DNA of 21,430 nucleotides, taken from the NCBI GenBank assembly GCA_002424545.1, contig DIKL01000110.1:1-21430 (forward strand), written 5' to 3'. The stretch is from Syntrophaceae bacterium UBA5619. GTDB taxonomy: Bacteria > Desulfobacterota > Syntrophia > Syntrophales > UBA5619. Positions 1 through 5,677 of the stretch are shown in pieces. Positions within the stretch are counted from its first letter, which is position 1, and each line of letters starts with the position of its first letter. The translations under genes were made by a program, and so were the position numbers. Below the pieces are notes generated by a model. It was not told where the DNA came from, searched no databases, and saw only the letters and a list, made by a program, of their open reading frames with translations.

Positions 1-199
1 GCAGGGCATCGGCCATGACGTCACCTACATTAAGGACCCGAGGAGCCAGGTGATGGGAAAAAACCGGGACAACTCCCAATTTTCTCTGCGAGAAAAAAGG
101 GAGTCGTCCCTCATTTTTCCTTTGGGCCGCGATGGCTCGCGAGACCGCGGCGGCCTTGATGAATTGCGGCCGCGCGCCGATGATCGTGGCGATTTTCAT
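1..199 (-). pseudogene. wecB-like UDP-GlcNAc 2-epimerase remnant, internally deleted, runs off left edge
   Basis: Reading leftward from an ATG at 199, the first 26 codons begin MKIATIIGARPQFIKAAAVS, the nucleotide-binding N-terminus of non-hydrolysing UDP-N-acetylglucosamine 2-epimerases (WecB/MnaA). The match stops near 122. From about 119 to 62 the sequence is a hairpin repeat. From about 52 to 1, in another reading frame, it encodes APRVLNVGDVMADAL, which resembles the internal VGDVMYDAL-type segment roughly 190-200 residues into the same family. About 160 codons are therefore missing and replaced by about 60 bp of repeat. The remainder presumably continues left of the window. The family makes UDP-ManNAc for surface polysaccharides, which fits the neighbouring export genes. 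Identification of the N-terminal part is firm; the 17-residue internal match is by eye and less certain. Confidence 0.6.
62..111. repeat. Imperfect hairpin repeat, copy 1
   Basis: Two arms, GGGACAACTCCC and GGGAGTCGTCCC, each continue inward into AATTTTCTC and GAGAAAAAA to form a stem of about 20 bp with few mismatches around a tiny loop. A T-rich run follows at 111-119. A second copy of the same design lies at 683-735. It interrupts the wecB remnant. It may act as a bidirectional terminator or be a miniature mobile palindrome. Confidence 0.7.
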
Positions 200-233
200 G
201 TTTTGGGGGTCAGGAAAATCGGGAGCTGTCCCC
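186..233. repeat. 48-bp exact direct repeat, copy A (wecB start, leader and REP-like unit)
   Basis: These 48 bases are identical to 2346-2393. On the minus strand they run from a REP-like unit (217-233) through a short leader into the first codons of a wecB remnant (ATG at 199). Downstream of the identical block the two wecB remnants diverge mostly at third codon positions. Confidence 0.9.
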
Positions 234-579
234 ATTTATCTCTAATCCCCGACAGGAGTCCGAATTGCTGGGAGCCTGTCAACACAAACATACCGGGAAG
301 GAATCGCTCATCCACTTTGGTCTGAAGATAGGAGAACAGATGGGGTGCACGCTGCGCTTCATCCAGGATCGCGCCTTCGGGGAAACCGGCCAGGAGACCC
401 CGGGGATCGCTTTCAGCCGTGGCACGGACATCCGGATCCTCAAGCGACAGATAGCGTTTCTGGGGAAACGTTGATCTTGCAAGGGTGGTCTTGCCTGATT
501 GACGCGGCCCGGTAATGGCAACGATGGGGAAGCCCTTTGCGAGACGGATGAGGGTTTCTTGCGCGATTCTCGGAATCAT
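196..579 (-). pseudogene. Truncated COG1373-type ATPase (AAA_14), 3' part lost
   Basis: The first 112 residues match the N-terminal AAA domain of the DUF4143-associated ATPases: Walker A GPRQSGKT at 24-31, Walker B ILDEAQ at 71-76 and a sensor-like FVLTGSQQF near 98-106. Family members are usually about 380-430 residues, as in the intact neighbour at 943-2094. Here the match ends at codon 112 (position 244). The last 15 codons are translated REP-like and leader sequence, and the TGA stop at 196-198 overlaps the wecB remnant's ATG. The C-terminal DUF4143 half is absent, so I infer a broken gene. The start at 579 is supported by a promoter immediately upstream and by alignment with the intact copy. 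Any residual product would be an isolated nucleotide-binding domain. Confidence 0.75.
215..238. repeat. REP-like unit R1
   Basis: Contains the 17-mer AATCGGGAGCTGTCCCC at 217-233, an imperfect palindrome around GGGA..TCCC. It lies at the junction where the truncated ATPase gene ends and the wecB remnant begins. Confidence 0.85.
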
Positions 580-585
580 GCTGAC

Positions 586-614
586 ATCTTAGGATGGATC
601 GTACAGATTGTCAA
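586..614 (-). promoter_or_regulatory. Sigma70-type promoter of the truncated ATPase gene, leaderless layout
   Basis: On the minus strand TTGACA (609-614), a 17-bp spacer and TAAGAT (586-591) lie just before the start codon, with only 6 nt between the -10 box and ATG (577-579). Transcription would begin at or within a base of the A of ATG. Confidence 0.65.
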
Positions 615-630
615 TTCCATTTACAATCTG
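604..630. promoter_or_regulatory. Inverted repeat overlapping the -35 box, possible operator
   Basis: Perfect 8-bp arms CAGATTGT (604-611) and ACAATCTG (623-630) are separated by 11 bp. The left arm overlaps the -35 hexamer at 609-614. A repressor site is a reasonable guess, but no regulator is identifiable. Confidence 0.35.
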
Positions 631-633
631 GGT

Positions 634-660
634 TAATTGGGGACAGCTCCCGATTAATTT
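634..660. repeat. REP-like unit R2, inverted
   Basis: GGGGACAGCTCCCGATT at 639-655 is the reverse complement of the R1 17-mer. Flanking TTAATT/AATTAA bases are shared with R4 and R6. Confidence 0.85.
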
Positions 661-682
661 GTTCCTGCCTGTGACCCGGAAA

Positions 683-735
683 AGCCGGTACAACTCCCCA
701 TTTTCCGAGAAGAGAAAATAGGGAGTCGCCCCGGT
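683..735. repeat. Imperfect hairpin repeat, copy 2
   Basis: Related to 62-111: arms start CCGGTACAACTCCCC and end AGGGAGTCGCCCCGG, with CATTTTC/GAGAAAAT forming the inner stem. TTTTTCCGATTTTTTT follows at 735-750, so transcripts from the left could terminate here. It is bracketed by R2 and R3, which are direct copies of each other. Confidence 0.7.
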
Positions 736-750
736 TTTTCCGATTTTTTT

Positions 751-776
751 AAAATGGGGACAGCTCCCGATTCTTT
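751..776. repeat. REP-like unit R3, inverted
   Basis: GGGGACAGCTCCCGATT at 756-772, same orientation as R2 and 117 bp from it. Confidence 0.85.
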
Positions 777-904
777 TCACCCTTCTTATTCCGGGCTGCC
801 TCCGCGGGCGGGCCTTGCGACAATGGTTTGTTTATAACGTAATGTAATTTCTCGGGAACTATCAGAATAGGCAAGTTAAACTACTACCTGCTAAAGCCGG
901 TGAA
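773..904. other. Gene-free stretch between repeats
   Basis: The region from 580 to 942 has no gene. It is filled by the promoter and inverted repeat at 586-630 and REP-like units R2-R4. The remaining 130 bases here are more AT-rich and show no reading frame, RNA gene or transposase remnant that I recognise. Confidence 0.5.
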
Positions 905-927
905 TTAATCGGGAGCTGTCCCTATTT
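905..927. repeat. REP-like unit R4
   Basis: TTAATCGGGAGCTGTCCCT; 16 of the 17 core bases match (907-922). It lies about 15 bp past the stop codon of the intact ATPase gene. Confidence 0.8.
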
Positions 928-942
928 TTCCATTTTTCATTT

Positions 943-2094
943 TTACAGCAATGCATTTTCCACCTCGCCGGCCAGCAGGGAGGCGGGGATGACCTCGACA
1001 CTTTCGGCCAGTTTGTAACGGCGTTCCCCGGGATAAATGACCCTGATGCGGTCAAGATTCAAATCCGTCAGGGCTGTCCGCATGGATGGTGTAAGCCGTG
1101 GCGCATCGGCCCGTTTGACCTCTACACCGATACGCCGTCCACCCTTGAAAAGCAGCAGGTCAAGCTCCGCGCCGGCGTATGTGCCCCAGAAATAGGCCTC
1201 GTCCGGCTGAGCGGCTGTGAGTATCGCTTCAACGATATAGCCTTCCCAAGAAGCGCCGCTCTTGGGATGGGAAAGAAGATTTTCCCCCGTGCGGATACCC
1301 AGAAGTTGATGAAGGAGTCCACTGTCCCTAAAATAGATTTTTGGCGATTTGACTTGCCGTTTTTTGAGGTTTGTCTGCCATGCCGGCAGTTGCCGCACCA
1401 TAAAGAGGGCAGTCAAAAGGTCCAGGTAGCGGCGAACGGTGGATTCATTGACGCCGAGGGATCTCGCCGGTTCGGCGGCGTTCCAGACCTGCCCATGGTA
1501 ATGGGCCAACATGGTCCAGAAACGAAAGAGGGTCATCGCCGCTGTTCCGGCGCCAAGTTGGGGAATGTCCCGCTCCAGAAATGCTTGAATGAAGTTTTTC
1601 CGCCATGCCAGGCTGTCGGCTTCGTTGCCCGCCAGAAATGAAAGGGGAAAACCACCCCGCAACCAGTGTTTTTCGTGCGCTTTTAAACCTACATCCGCAA
1701 GGGTCAGACCGCCGATATGGACTGTCTCCAGGCGGCCGGCCAGGGATTCGGATGATTGACGGAGAAGCGAGGGGGAGGCGCTTCCCAAAATGAGGAATCG
1801 GGCCGGCAGGGGGTCGCGATCCGCCAGGACGCGAAGGATAGGGAAAAGGTCGGGACGACGCTGGATTTCATCAATCACAACAAGGCCCGTCAGGTTACGC
1901 AGCGCCGTCATGGGTTCATCCAGGCGCGCCAGGCTGAGCGGGTCCTCCAGATCGAAGTAATGGGGTGACTCCGGGGACACAAACCGCCGGGCAAGCGTCG
2001 TTTTGCCGCATTGGCGGGGGCCGAGCAGGGCGATGACACGGCTTCTATTCAGGGCCGTTTCGAGTTGGCATATTGCAGCAGGCCTTTTTATCAT
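943..2094 (-). CDS. COG1373-type ATPase with DUF4143 domain, intact
   Basis: A complete 383-residue protein of the predicted AAA ATPase family that pairs an AAA_14 domain with DUF4143. Walker A GPRQCGKT is at 25-32, Walker B LVVIDEIQ at 71-78 and sensor-1-like LILGSASP at 101-108. A winged-helix-like stretch (LGVNESTVRRYLDLL) lies near 213-227. The C-terminus has AELDLLL at 309-315 and GVEVKRA at 323-329, a pattern resembling a PD-(D/E)XK nuclease core. Length is normal for the family. The cellular role is not established; members are common in accessory DNA and have been suggested to bind or cut nucleic acid or to act in toxin-like modules. Start ATG at 2094 is supported by a promoter ending 6 nt upstream and by the position of Walker A; there is no Shine-Dalgarno because the transcript is probably leaderless. 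It is flanked by REP-like units and wecB remnants, which suggests acquisition. Confidence 0.9.
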   Translation of the reverse strand: MIKRPAAICQLETALNRSRVIALLGPRQCGKTTLARRFVSPESPHYFDLEDPLSLARLDEPMTALRNLTGLVVIDEIQRRPDLFPILRVLADRDPLPARFLILGSASPSLLRQSSESLAGRLETVHIGGLTLADVGLKAHEKHWLRGGFPLSFLAGNEADSLAWRKNFIQAFLERDIPQLGAGTAAMTLFRFWTMLAHYHGQVWNAAEPARSLGVNESTVRRYLDLLTALFMVRQLPAWQTNLKKRQVKSPKIYFRDSGLLHQLLGIRTGENLLSHPKSGASWEGYIVEAILTAAQPDEAYFWGTYAGAELDLLLFKGGRRIGVEVKRADAPRLTPSMRTALTDLNLDRIRVIYPGERRYKLAESVEVIPASLLAGEVENALL

Positions 2095-2100
2095 GACGGC

Positions 2101-2128
2101 ATTATATATTGAATATCCTGCAAGTCAA
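2101..2128 (-). promoter_or_regulatory. Strong sigma70-type promoter of the intact ATPase gene, leaderless layout
   Basis: On the minus strand TTGACT (2123-2128), a 16-bp spacer and a perfect TATAAT (2101-2106) are followed by 6 nt (GCCGTC) and then ATG at 2094. The predicted transcription start coincides with the A of the start codon. The layout matches the promoter at 586-614. Confidence 0.75.
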
Positions 2129-2278
2129 GCGGGATTTTCAAGGCCGTATTGTTGGGAGTCGGGTCTCAACTCTTTTTGTAAACCTTCTTGTGCGCTTCAG
2201 TATCGGCGCGGTGGGCGGAAAGATCAGCGGTTTGAAAGAGCGGACGGCGGCAGCCTGCGCGGTGGGGCATACGGCATG

Positions 2279-2359
2279 GTTGTGCGCGGAAATGGCGCGG
2301 GAGACGGCGGCCGCCTTGATGAACTCGGGCCGGGCGCCGACGATGGTGGCGATTTTCAT
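2279..2359 (-). pseudogene. wecB-like 5' remnant, second copy
   Basis: Twenty-seven codons from the ATG at 2359 encode MKIATIVGARPEFIKAAAVS then RAISAHN, the WecB N-terminus. Beyond codon 27 the open frame continues to 2138 but no longer resembles the family. Compared with the copy at 122-199, eight of the first 24 codons differ synonymously and three change the residue, so both copies appear to have diverged as functional genes before being cut. No other part of this copy is seen in the window. Confidence 0.7.
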
Positions 2360-2393
2360 GTTTTGGGGGTCAGGAAAATCGGGAGCTGTCCCC
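2346..2393. repeat. 48-bp exact direct repeat, copy B
   Basis: Identical to 186-233. It covers the REP-like unit R5, the short leader and the first four or so codons of the wecB remnant. Confidence 0.9.
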
Positions 2394-2426
2394 TATTTAA
2401 AATTAATCGGGAGCTGTCCCCTATTT
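2375..2426. repeat. Tandem REP-like units R5 and R6
   Basis: AATCGGGAGCTGTCCCC occurs at 2377-2393 and again at 2405-2421, a 28-bp period, both followed by TATTTA. R6 runs into the 3' end of the BY-kinase gene and includes its stop codon. Apart from these units, the wecB remnant and the ATPase promoter, the 2095-2420 interval shows nothing I can identify. Confidence 0.85.
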
Positions 2427-4685
2427 ATGTTTCTTCTTTTTGGTGCCGTCGGCGCCGTAGTAGTAATGGTGGTAGTAGTGGTAGTAATAGTAGCCGCCGC
2501 CGTGGGTGTCCACGTCGTTGAGGACGGCGCCGAGGACGCGGCCCTGGACGTCGCGGATCTGGCGGATCGCCGAGGCGATGATGTGGCGGCTGGTGACCCC
2601 GGCGTGGATCAGGATGACCGTTCCGTCCACGAGACGGGACAGCAGCACCGGGTCGGTGACCGCGGCGATCGGCGCCGTGTCGATGATCACCCGATCGTAG
2701 GCCTCCGTCCACTCGCGGATCAGATTCTTCATCCGCTCCGAGGCGATCAGCTCGGCCGGGTTCGGCGAGATCGGGCCGGACGGGATGAAATGCAGGTTCG
2801 GCGTCGCGGTCTCGATGACAAACTCGCGCCAGTCCCCTCCCCCGACGAGGATGTTGGAGACGCCCCGTTCGCTCGGGACGTTCAGGCTCTTGTGCAGGCG
2901 GGGACGGCGCATGTCGAGATCGACCAATAGCGTCCGCTCGCCGGCCATCGCCATGATCAGCGCGATGTTGACGGAGGTGATCGTCTTCCCCTCCGACGCG
3001 GTGGCGCTGGTGAGCAGGATCGCGCGGGGCGACCGGTCCGGCGTGGAGAAGAGGATCCCGGTCCGCAGGCCGCGGTACGCCTCGGCGGCCTGGGATTTCG
3101 GGTCTTCGAGGACGAGGAGGTCCGATCCCTTCTTCCCGTTTGCCTTGGATTCGAAGCGCGGGACCGAGCCCAGGTAGGGCAGGTCGAAGCGCTTCTCGAT
3201 GTCGTCGGGGGACTTCACCGTATCGTCGAGGTACTCGACAAAGAAAGCAAGCCCGATCCCGAGCGCGAGGCCCAGCACGAGGGCCAGCAGCAGACCCTTG
3301 GCCTTCGGGGGCCAGGCGGCAATCGTGGGCACCTCGGCGCGGTCGACGATATGGATGTTGACCGTCCGGTTCTCCTCGGTGACGCCGCTTTCCTTCAGGC
3401 GCTTGAGCAGCAAATCGTAGAGCTGGCGGTTGGACTCCGCCTCCTGCTGGAGCACCTGGAACTGGATGGCGATCTTGTCGCGGCTGATCGTCTCGCCCTC
3501 GCGGGCCTGCATCGCCTGGGTGAGCGCGCGCTCCTGCTTCTGGGCGATCTCAAAGGTCGCCTTCAGCGAATCGACGACGTTTTTGATCTCCTGCCTTTTG
3601 AGGTAGCGGAGGTTCTCCAGCTCCTGGGTCAGCGCGACCATCTCGGGGTGCTTCGGCCCGTACTTGCCGGCCTTCACGGTGCGCTCCCGGATCAACTGCA
3701 CCTCCTTGTCCTTCATGGAGATGATGACCGGGTTCATGGAGACCTCGGGGATGCTGTCGGCGGTATCGGGGCTCTTCGAAAGGTCCAGCGCGTTTCGGTA
3801 CTTGATCTCCGCCTCGATGCGCTTGTTGGTGGCATCGGTGAGCTGGGAGCTGACCTGGCTGAGGCGCTGGCGGCTGAGGTCCTGCGTCTGGCGGCCGTCG
3901 TCGGTCTTGCCGGCGGCCAGCGAGTGGCCGTATTTCTCGCGGTACTGCTGGATCGCCTGCTCGGAGGCCTCCATCCGCTGCTTGGCCTGCTTGACCTGCT
4001 CGTCGAGGAAGATCGACGCGGACTGCGAGCTTTTGATCCGCAGGCCGAGGTTCCAATCGATGTAGGCCTGGGCGACGGTGTTCGCGCCGAGCGCGGCCAG
4101 CCGCGGGTCGATCGACTCAAAGCCGATCTCGACGATCCGGCTGTTGCGGACCGGTGTGATTTTCAGGCGGGACTTGAAGGCGCTGACGAGGCCGGAGTCC
4201 TCCTCGGGCTTCATCGTGGAGAGGGTGTCGGCAATGGGGATCTCGCCGGGAACCGGGGGCTCCTCCTCCTTGCCGCGGATCAGCTCCGTTATGAAATCGG
4301 AGGCCCATTTCAGCGGCGCCAGCAGCGAAAAGGCGCCCTCTTCGGCTGCCCGGTATTCGGGATGTTTGTCCAGATGCAGGCGGCTGATCACGTCGCGGGC
4401 GATCGCGCGGGATTCGAGGACCTTGTACTGGGTCTGGTAGAAGTCCTGGCCGGACGGGTCGATCGCGAAGATCTCCTGCGCGGAGAGGATGCTCGGATTG
4501 GCGCGCTCGATGAGGATCTGCGTGGTGGCGCGGTACACCGGAATTGCGGTGAACAGGTAGATGAGCGCCGCCGTGAGGACGACCAAAAGCGTGATGAGGG
4601 CCAGCTTGCGGTGCTTGAGGATCGTCAACCAATAGTCGCGCAGGTGCACCTCTTCGATGAATTGTGACGCGGGGTTTTGTTGCAT
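2421..4685 (-). CDS. Wzz/Wzc-type polysaccharide co-polymerase with C-terminal BY-kinase
   Basis: A 754-residue inner-membrane protein that controls chain length and export of exopolysaccharide. The N-terminal Wzz domain has transmembrane segment 1 at about 27-50. A long periplasmic, largely coiled-coil region (about 220-430) precedes transmembrane segment 2 at about 463-484. The cytoplasmic BY-kinase has Walker A SATASEGKT (560-568), Walker A' LLVDLDMR (586-593) and Walker B VIIDTAP (666-672). A C-terminal cluster YYYYHYYHHYYY (732-743) is the expected autophosphorylation tail. I chose the ATG at 4685 because AAGGAAA lies a few bases upstream; an in-frame ATG at 4745 would add 20 residues lacking family character. 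It follows the EpsE-type gene by 91 bp in the same direction, so they probably form one operon. The TAG stop lies inside a REP-like unit. Strong GC bias at third positions distinguishes it from the ATPase region. Confidence 0.93.
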   Translation of the reverse strand: MQQNPASQFIEEVHLRDYWLTILKHRKLALITLLVVLTAALIYLFTAIPVYRATTQILIERANPSILSAQEIFAIDPSGQDFYQTQYKVLESRAIARDVISRLHLDKHPEYRAAEEGAFSLLAPLKWASDFITELIRGKEEEPPVPGEIPIADTLSTMKPEEDSGLVSAFKSRLKITPVRNSRIVEIGFESIDPRLAALGANTVAQAYIDWNLGLRIKSSQSASIFLDEQVKQAKQRMEASEQAIQQYREKYGHSLAAGKTDDGRQTQDLSRQRLSQVSSQLTDATNKRIEAEIKYRNALDLSKSPDTADSIPEVSMNPVIISMKDKEVQLIRERTVKAGKYGPKHPEMVALTQELENLRYLKRQEIKNVVDSLKATFEIAQKQERALTQAMQAREGETISRDKIAIQFQVLQQEAESNRQLYDLLLKRLKESGVTEENRTVNIHIVDRAEVPTIAAWPPKAKGLLLALVLGLALGIGLAFFVEYLDDTVKSPDDIEKRFDLPYLGSVPRFESKANGKKGSDLLVLEDPKSQAAEAYRGLRTGILFSTPDRSPRAILLTSATASEGKTITSVNIALIMAMAGERTLLVDLDMRRPRLHKSLNVPSERGVSNILVGGGDWREFVIETATPNLHFIPSGPISPNPAELIASERMKNLIREWTEAYDRVIIDTAPIAAVTDPVLLSRLVDGTVILIHAGVTSRHIIASAIRQIRDVQGRVLGAVLNDVDTHGGGYYYYHYYHHYYYGADGTKKKKHK

Positions 4686-4776
4686 GCGTTTTCCTTTGCC
4701 TACCTTTTTGGGTGCGATTGTTGGGAGCCGTGACCCAAACCACAAACCAATTTTGAAATCCGCCCCCGGGAGGCTG

Positions 4777-5652
4777 CTAGAAAAAGCTTTGGGGGACGAC
4801 GATGGTGTCGCCGGGGAGAACCAGCGTCTCCATGGTGATGGGGATTTCGACCTTCCTGCCGTCCTGCTCGCGCGTGATCTTCGTGCGTTTCGGCGCGGCC
4901 AGCGGCGTCAGGCCGCCGCCCATGCTGATGGCGTTGAGCACGGTCGTCCCGCGCTCGAGGTTGTACTTGCCGGGGGTCTTGACTTCACCCATCACGAAGA
5001 AGTAGGGCATCTTCGAGACGATGACGGTGTCCCCGTCGCGGATCGCCATGTTGCTCTTCTGGTCGCCGGCAAGAACGTCCCGCAGGTTCGCCTGGATGAT
5101 CTGCTCTTTGGCCTTCTCCGCCTCCTCGAGCGTCAGCGCCCGATCGACGCGCCTGCCGGGCCGGATGATCACCAACTCTTCGCCCGCCTCCTTCTTCGGC
5201 CCGCCGGCCTGGGAGAGGACAAAGAGAAGGTTGTTCTCGCGCGTGACGGCGTAGGTGCCCGGCTGGTTCACCTCCCCCATCACGAAGACCCGCTGACTTT
5301 TATACTCCTTCACCGTGGCCGTGACCTGGGGATTGACGATGTACCCCTCCCCCAGCTTCGCCGCGATCACCTTCTCCAGCGCGACCGTCGAGATTCCCTC
5401 CGCGCGGATCTCCCCGATCAGCGGAAAGGAGATCATCCCTTCGAGCGAAACCGGCATCGTCCTCTTCAGGTCGTCGTGGCCCCAGACCATGATTTCGAGG
5501 ACGTCTTCCTTGCCGATCAGGTAATCGCTCTGGGCGGGAAGCGTTGCGGGAAAAAGCCAGGCGAGGCAGAACGCGATAAGACACAAAAAGAACCCCTTCA
5601 TCGCCCGGGTGGCTCCCGGGCGCAGAAGGGGCGATTCTCTATGGATGGCCAT
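4777..5652 (-). CDS. Polysaccharide export protein, EpsE/Wza family (Poly_export plus SLBB)
   Basis: A periplasmic/outer-membrane exopolysaccharide export component. From the ATG at 5652 it has 291 residues: a hydrophobic signal segment at about 19-41 (cleavage probably after LPA), a Poly_export domain at about 42-115 beginning YLIGKEDVLEIMVWG, and SLBB-like repeats near 120-165 (VFVMGEVNQPGTYAV) and 217-288 (FFVMGEVKTPGKYNL). No lipobox cysteine is visible, unlike E. coli Wza. The start is uncertain. A second ATG at 5601 (MKGFFLCLIAF) gives a more conventional signal peptide but has a 7-bp GC hairpin (5603-5621) directly in front of it. The 5652 start has AAGGAAA about 16 nt away. It lies between the barrel and BY-kinase genes on the same strand, the usual order in exopolysaccharide loci. 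Confidence 0.92.
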   Translation of the reverse strand: MAIHRESPLLRPGATRAMKGFFLCLIAFCLAWLFPATLPAQSDYLIGKEDVLEIMVWGHDDLKRTMPVSLEGMISFPLIGEIRAEGISTVALEKVIAAKLGEGYIVNPQVTATVKEYKSQRVFVMGEVNQPGTYAVTRENNLLFVLSQAGGPKKEAGEELVIIRPGRRVDRALTLEEAEKAKEQIIQANLRDVLAGDQKSNMAIRDGDTVIVSKMPYFFVMGEVKTPGKYNLERGTTVLNAISMGGGLTPLAAPKRTKITREQDGRKVEIPITMETLVLPGDTIVVPQSFF

Positions 5653-5677
5653 AACGGATTGTCTTTTTCCTTCCCGT

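Noticed and set aside
589..780. Minus-strand open frame of 63 codons
   Set aside because: Composed entirely of REP-like units and a hairpin repeat; both ends encode the translated repeat IGSCP.
580..942. Search for a RAYT/Y1 transposase or insertion sequence near the repeats
   Set aside because: No frame with transposase motifs was found here or anywhere else in the window.
1..2430. CRISPR array suggested by repeated 17-mers
   Set aside because: Spacing and orientation are irregular, the units are self-palindromic REP-like elements, and no cas genes are present.
2109..2930. Plus-strand open frame through the wecB remnant and kinase 3' end
   Set aside because: Begins in a promoter region, crosses repeats and then mirrors the kinase tail as a Val run; no family resemblance.
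3351..4667. Long plus-strand open frame opposite the BY-kinase gene
   Set aside because: Low-complexity Leu/Asp/Gly/Val composition typical of an antisense shadow; the minus-strand kinase is unmistakable.
2148..4727. Shared ATTGTTGGGAG at 2148-2158 and 4717-4727
   Set aside because: Only 11 bases, with weak similarity outside; too short to call a repeat in this window.
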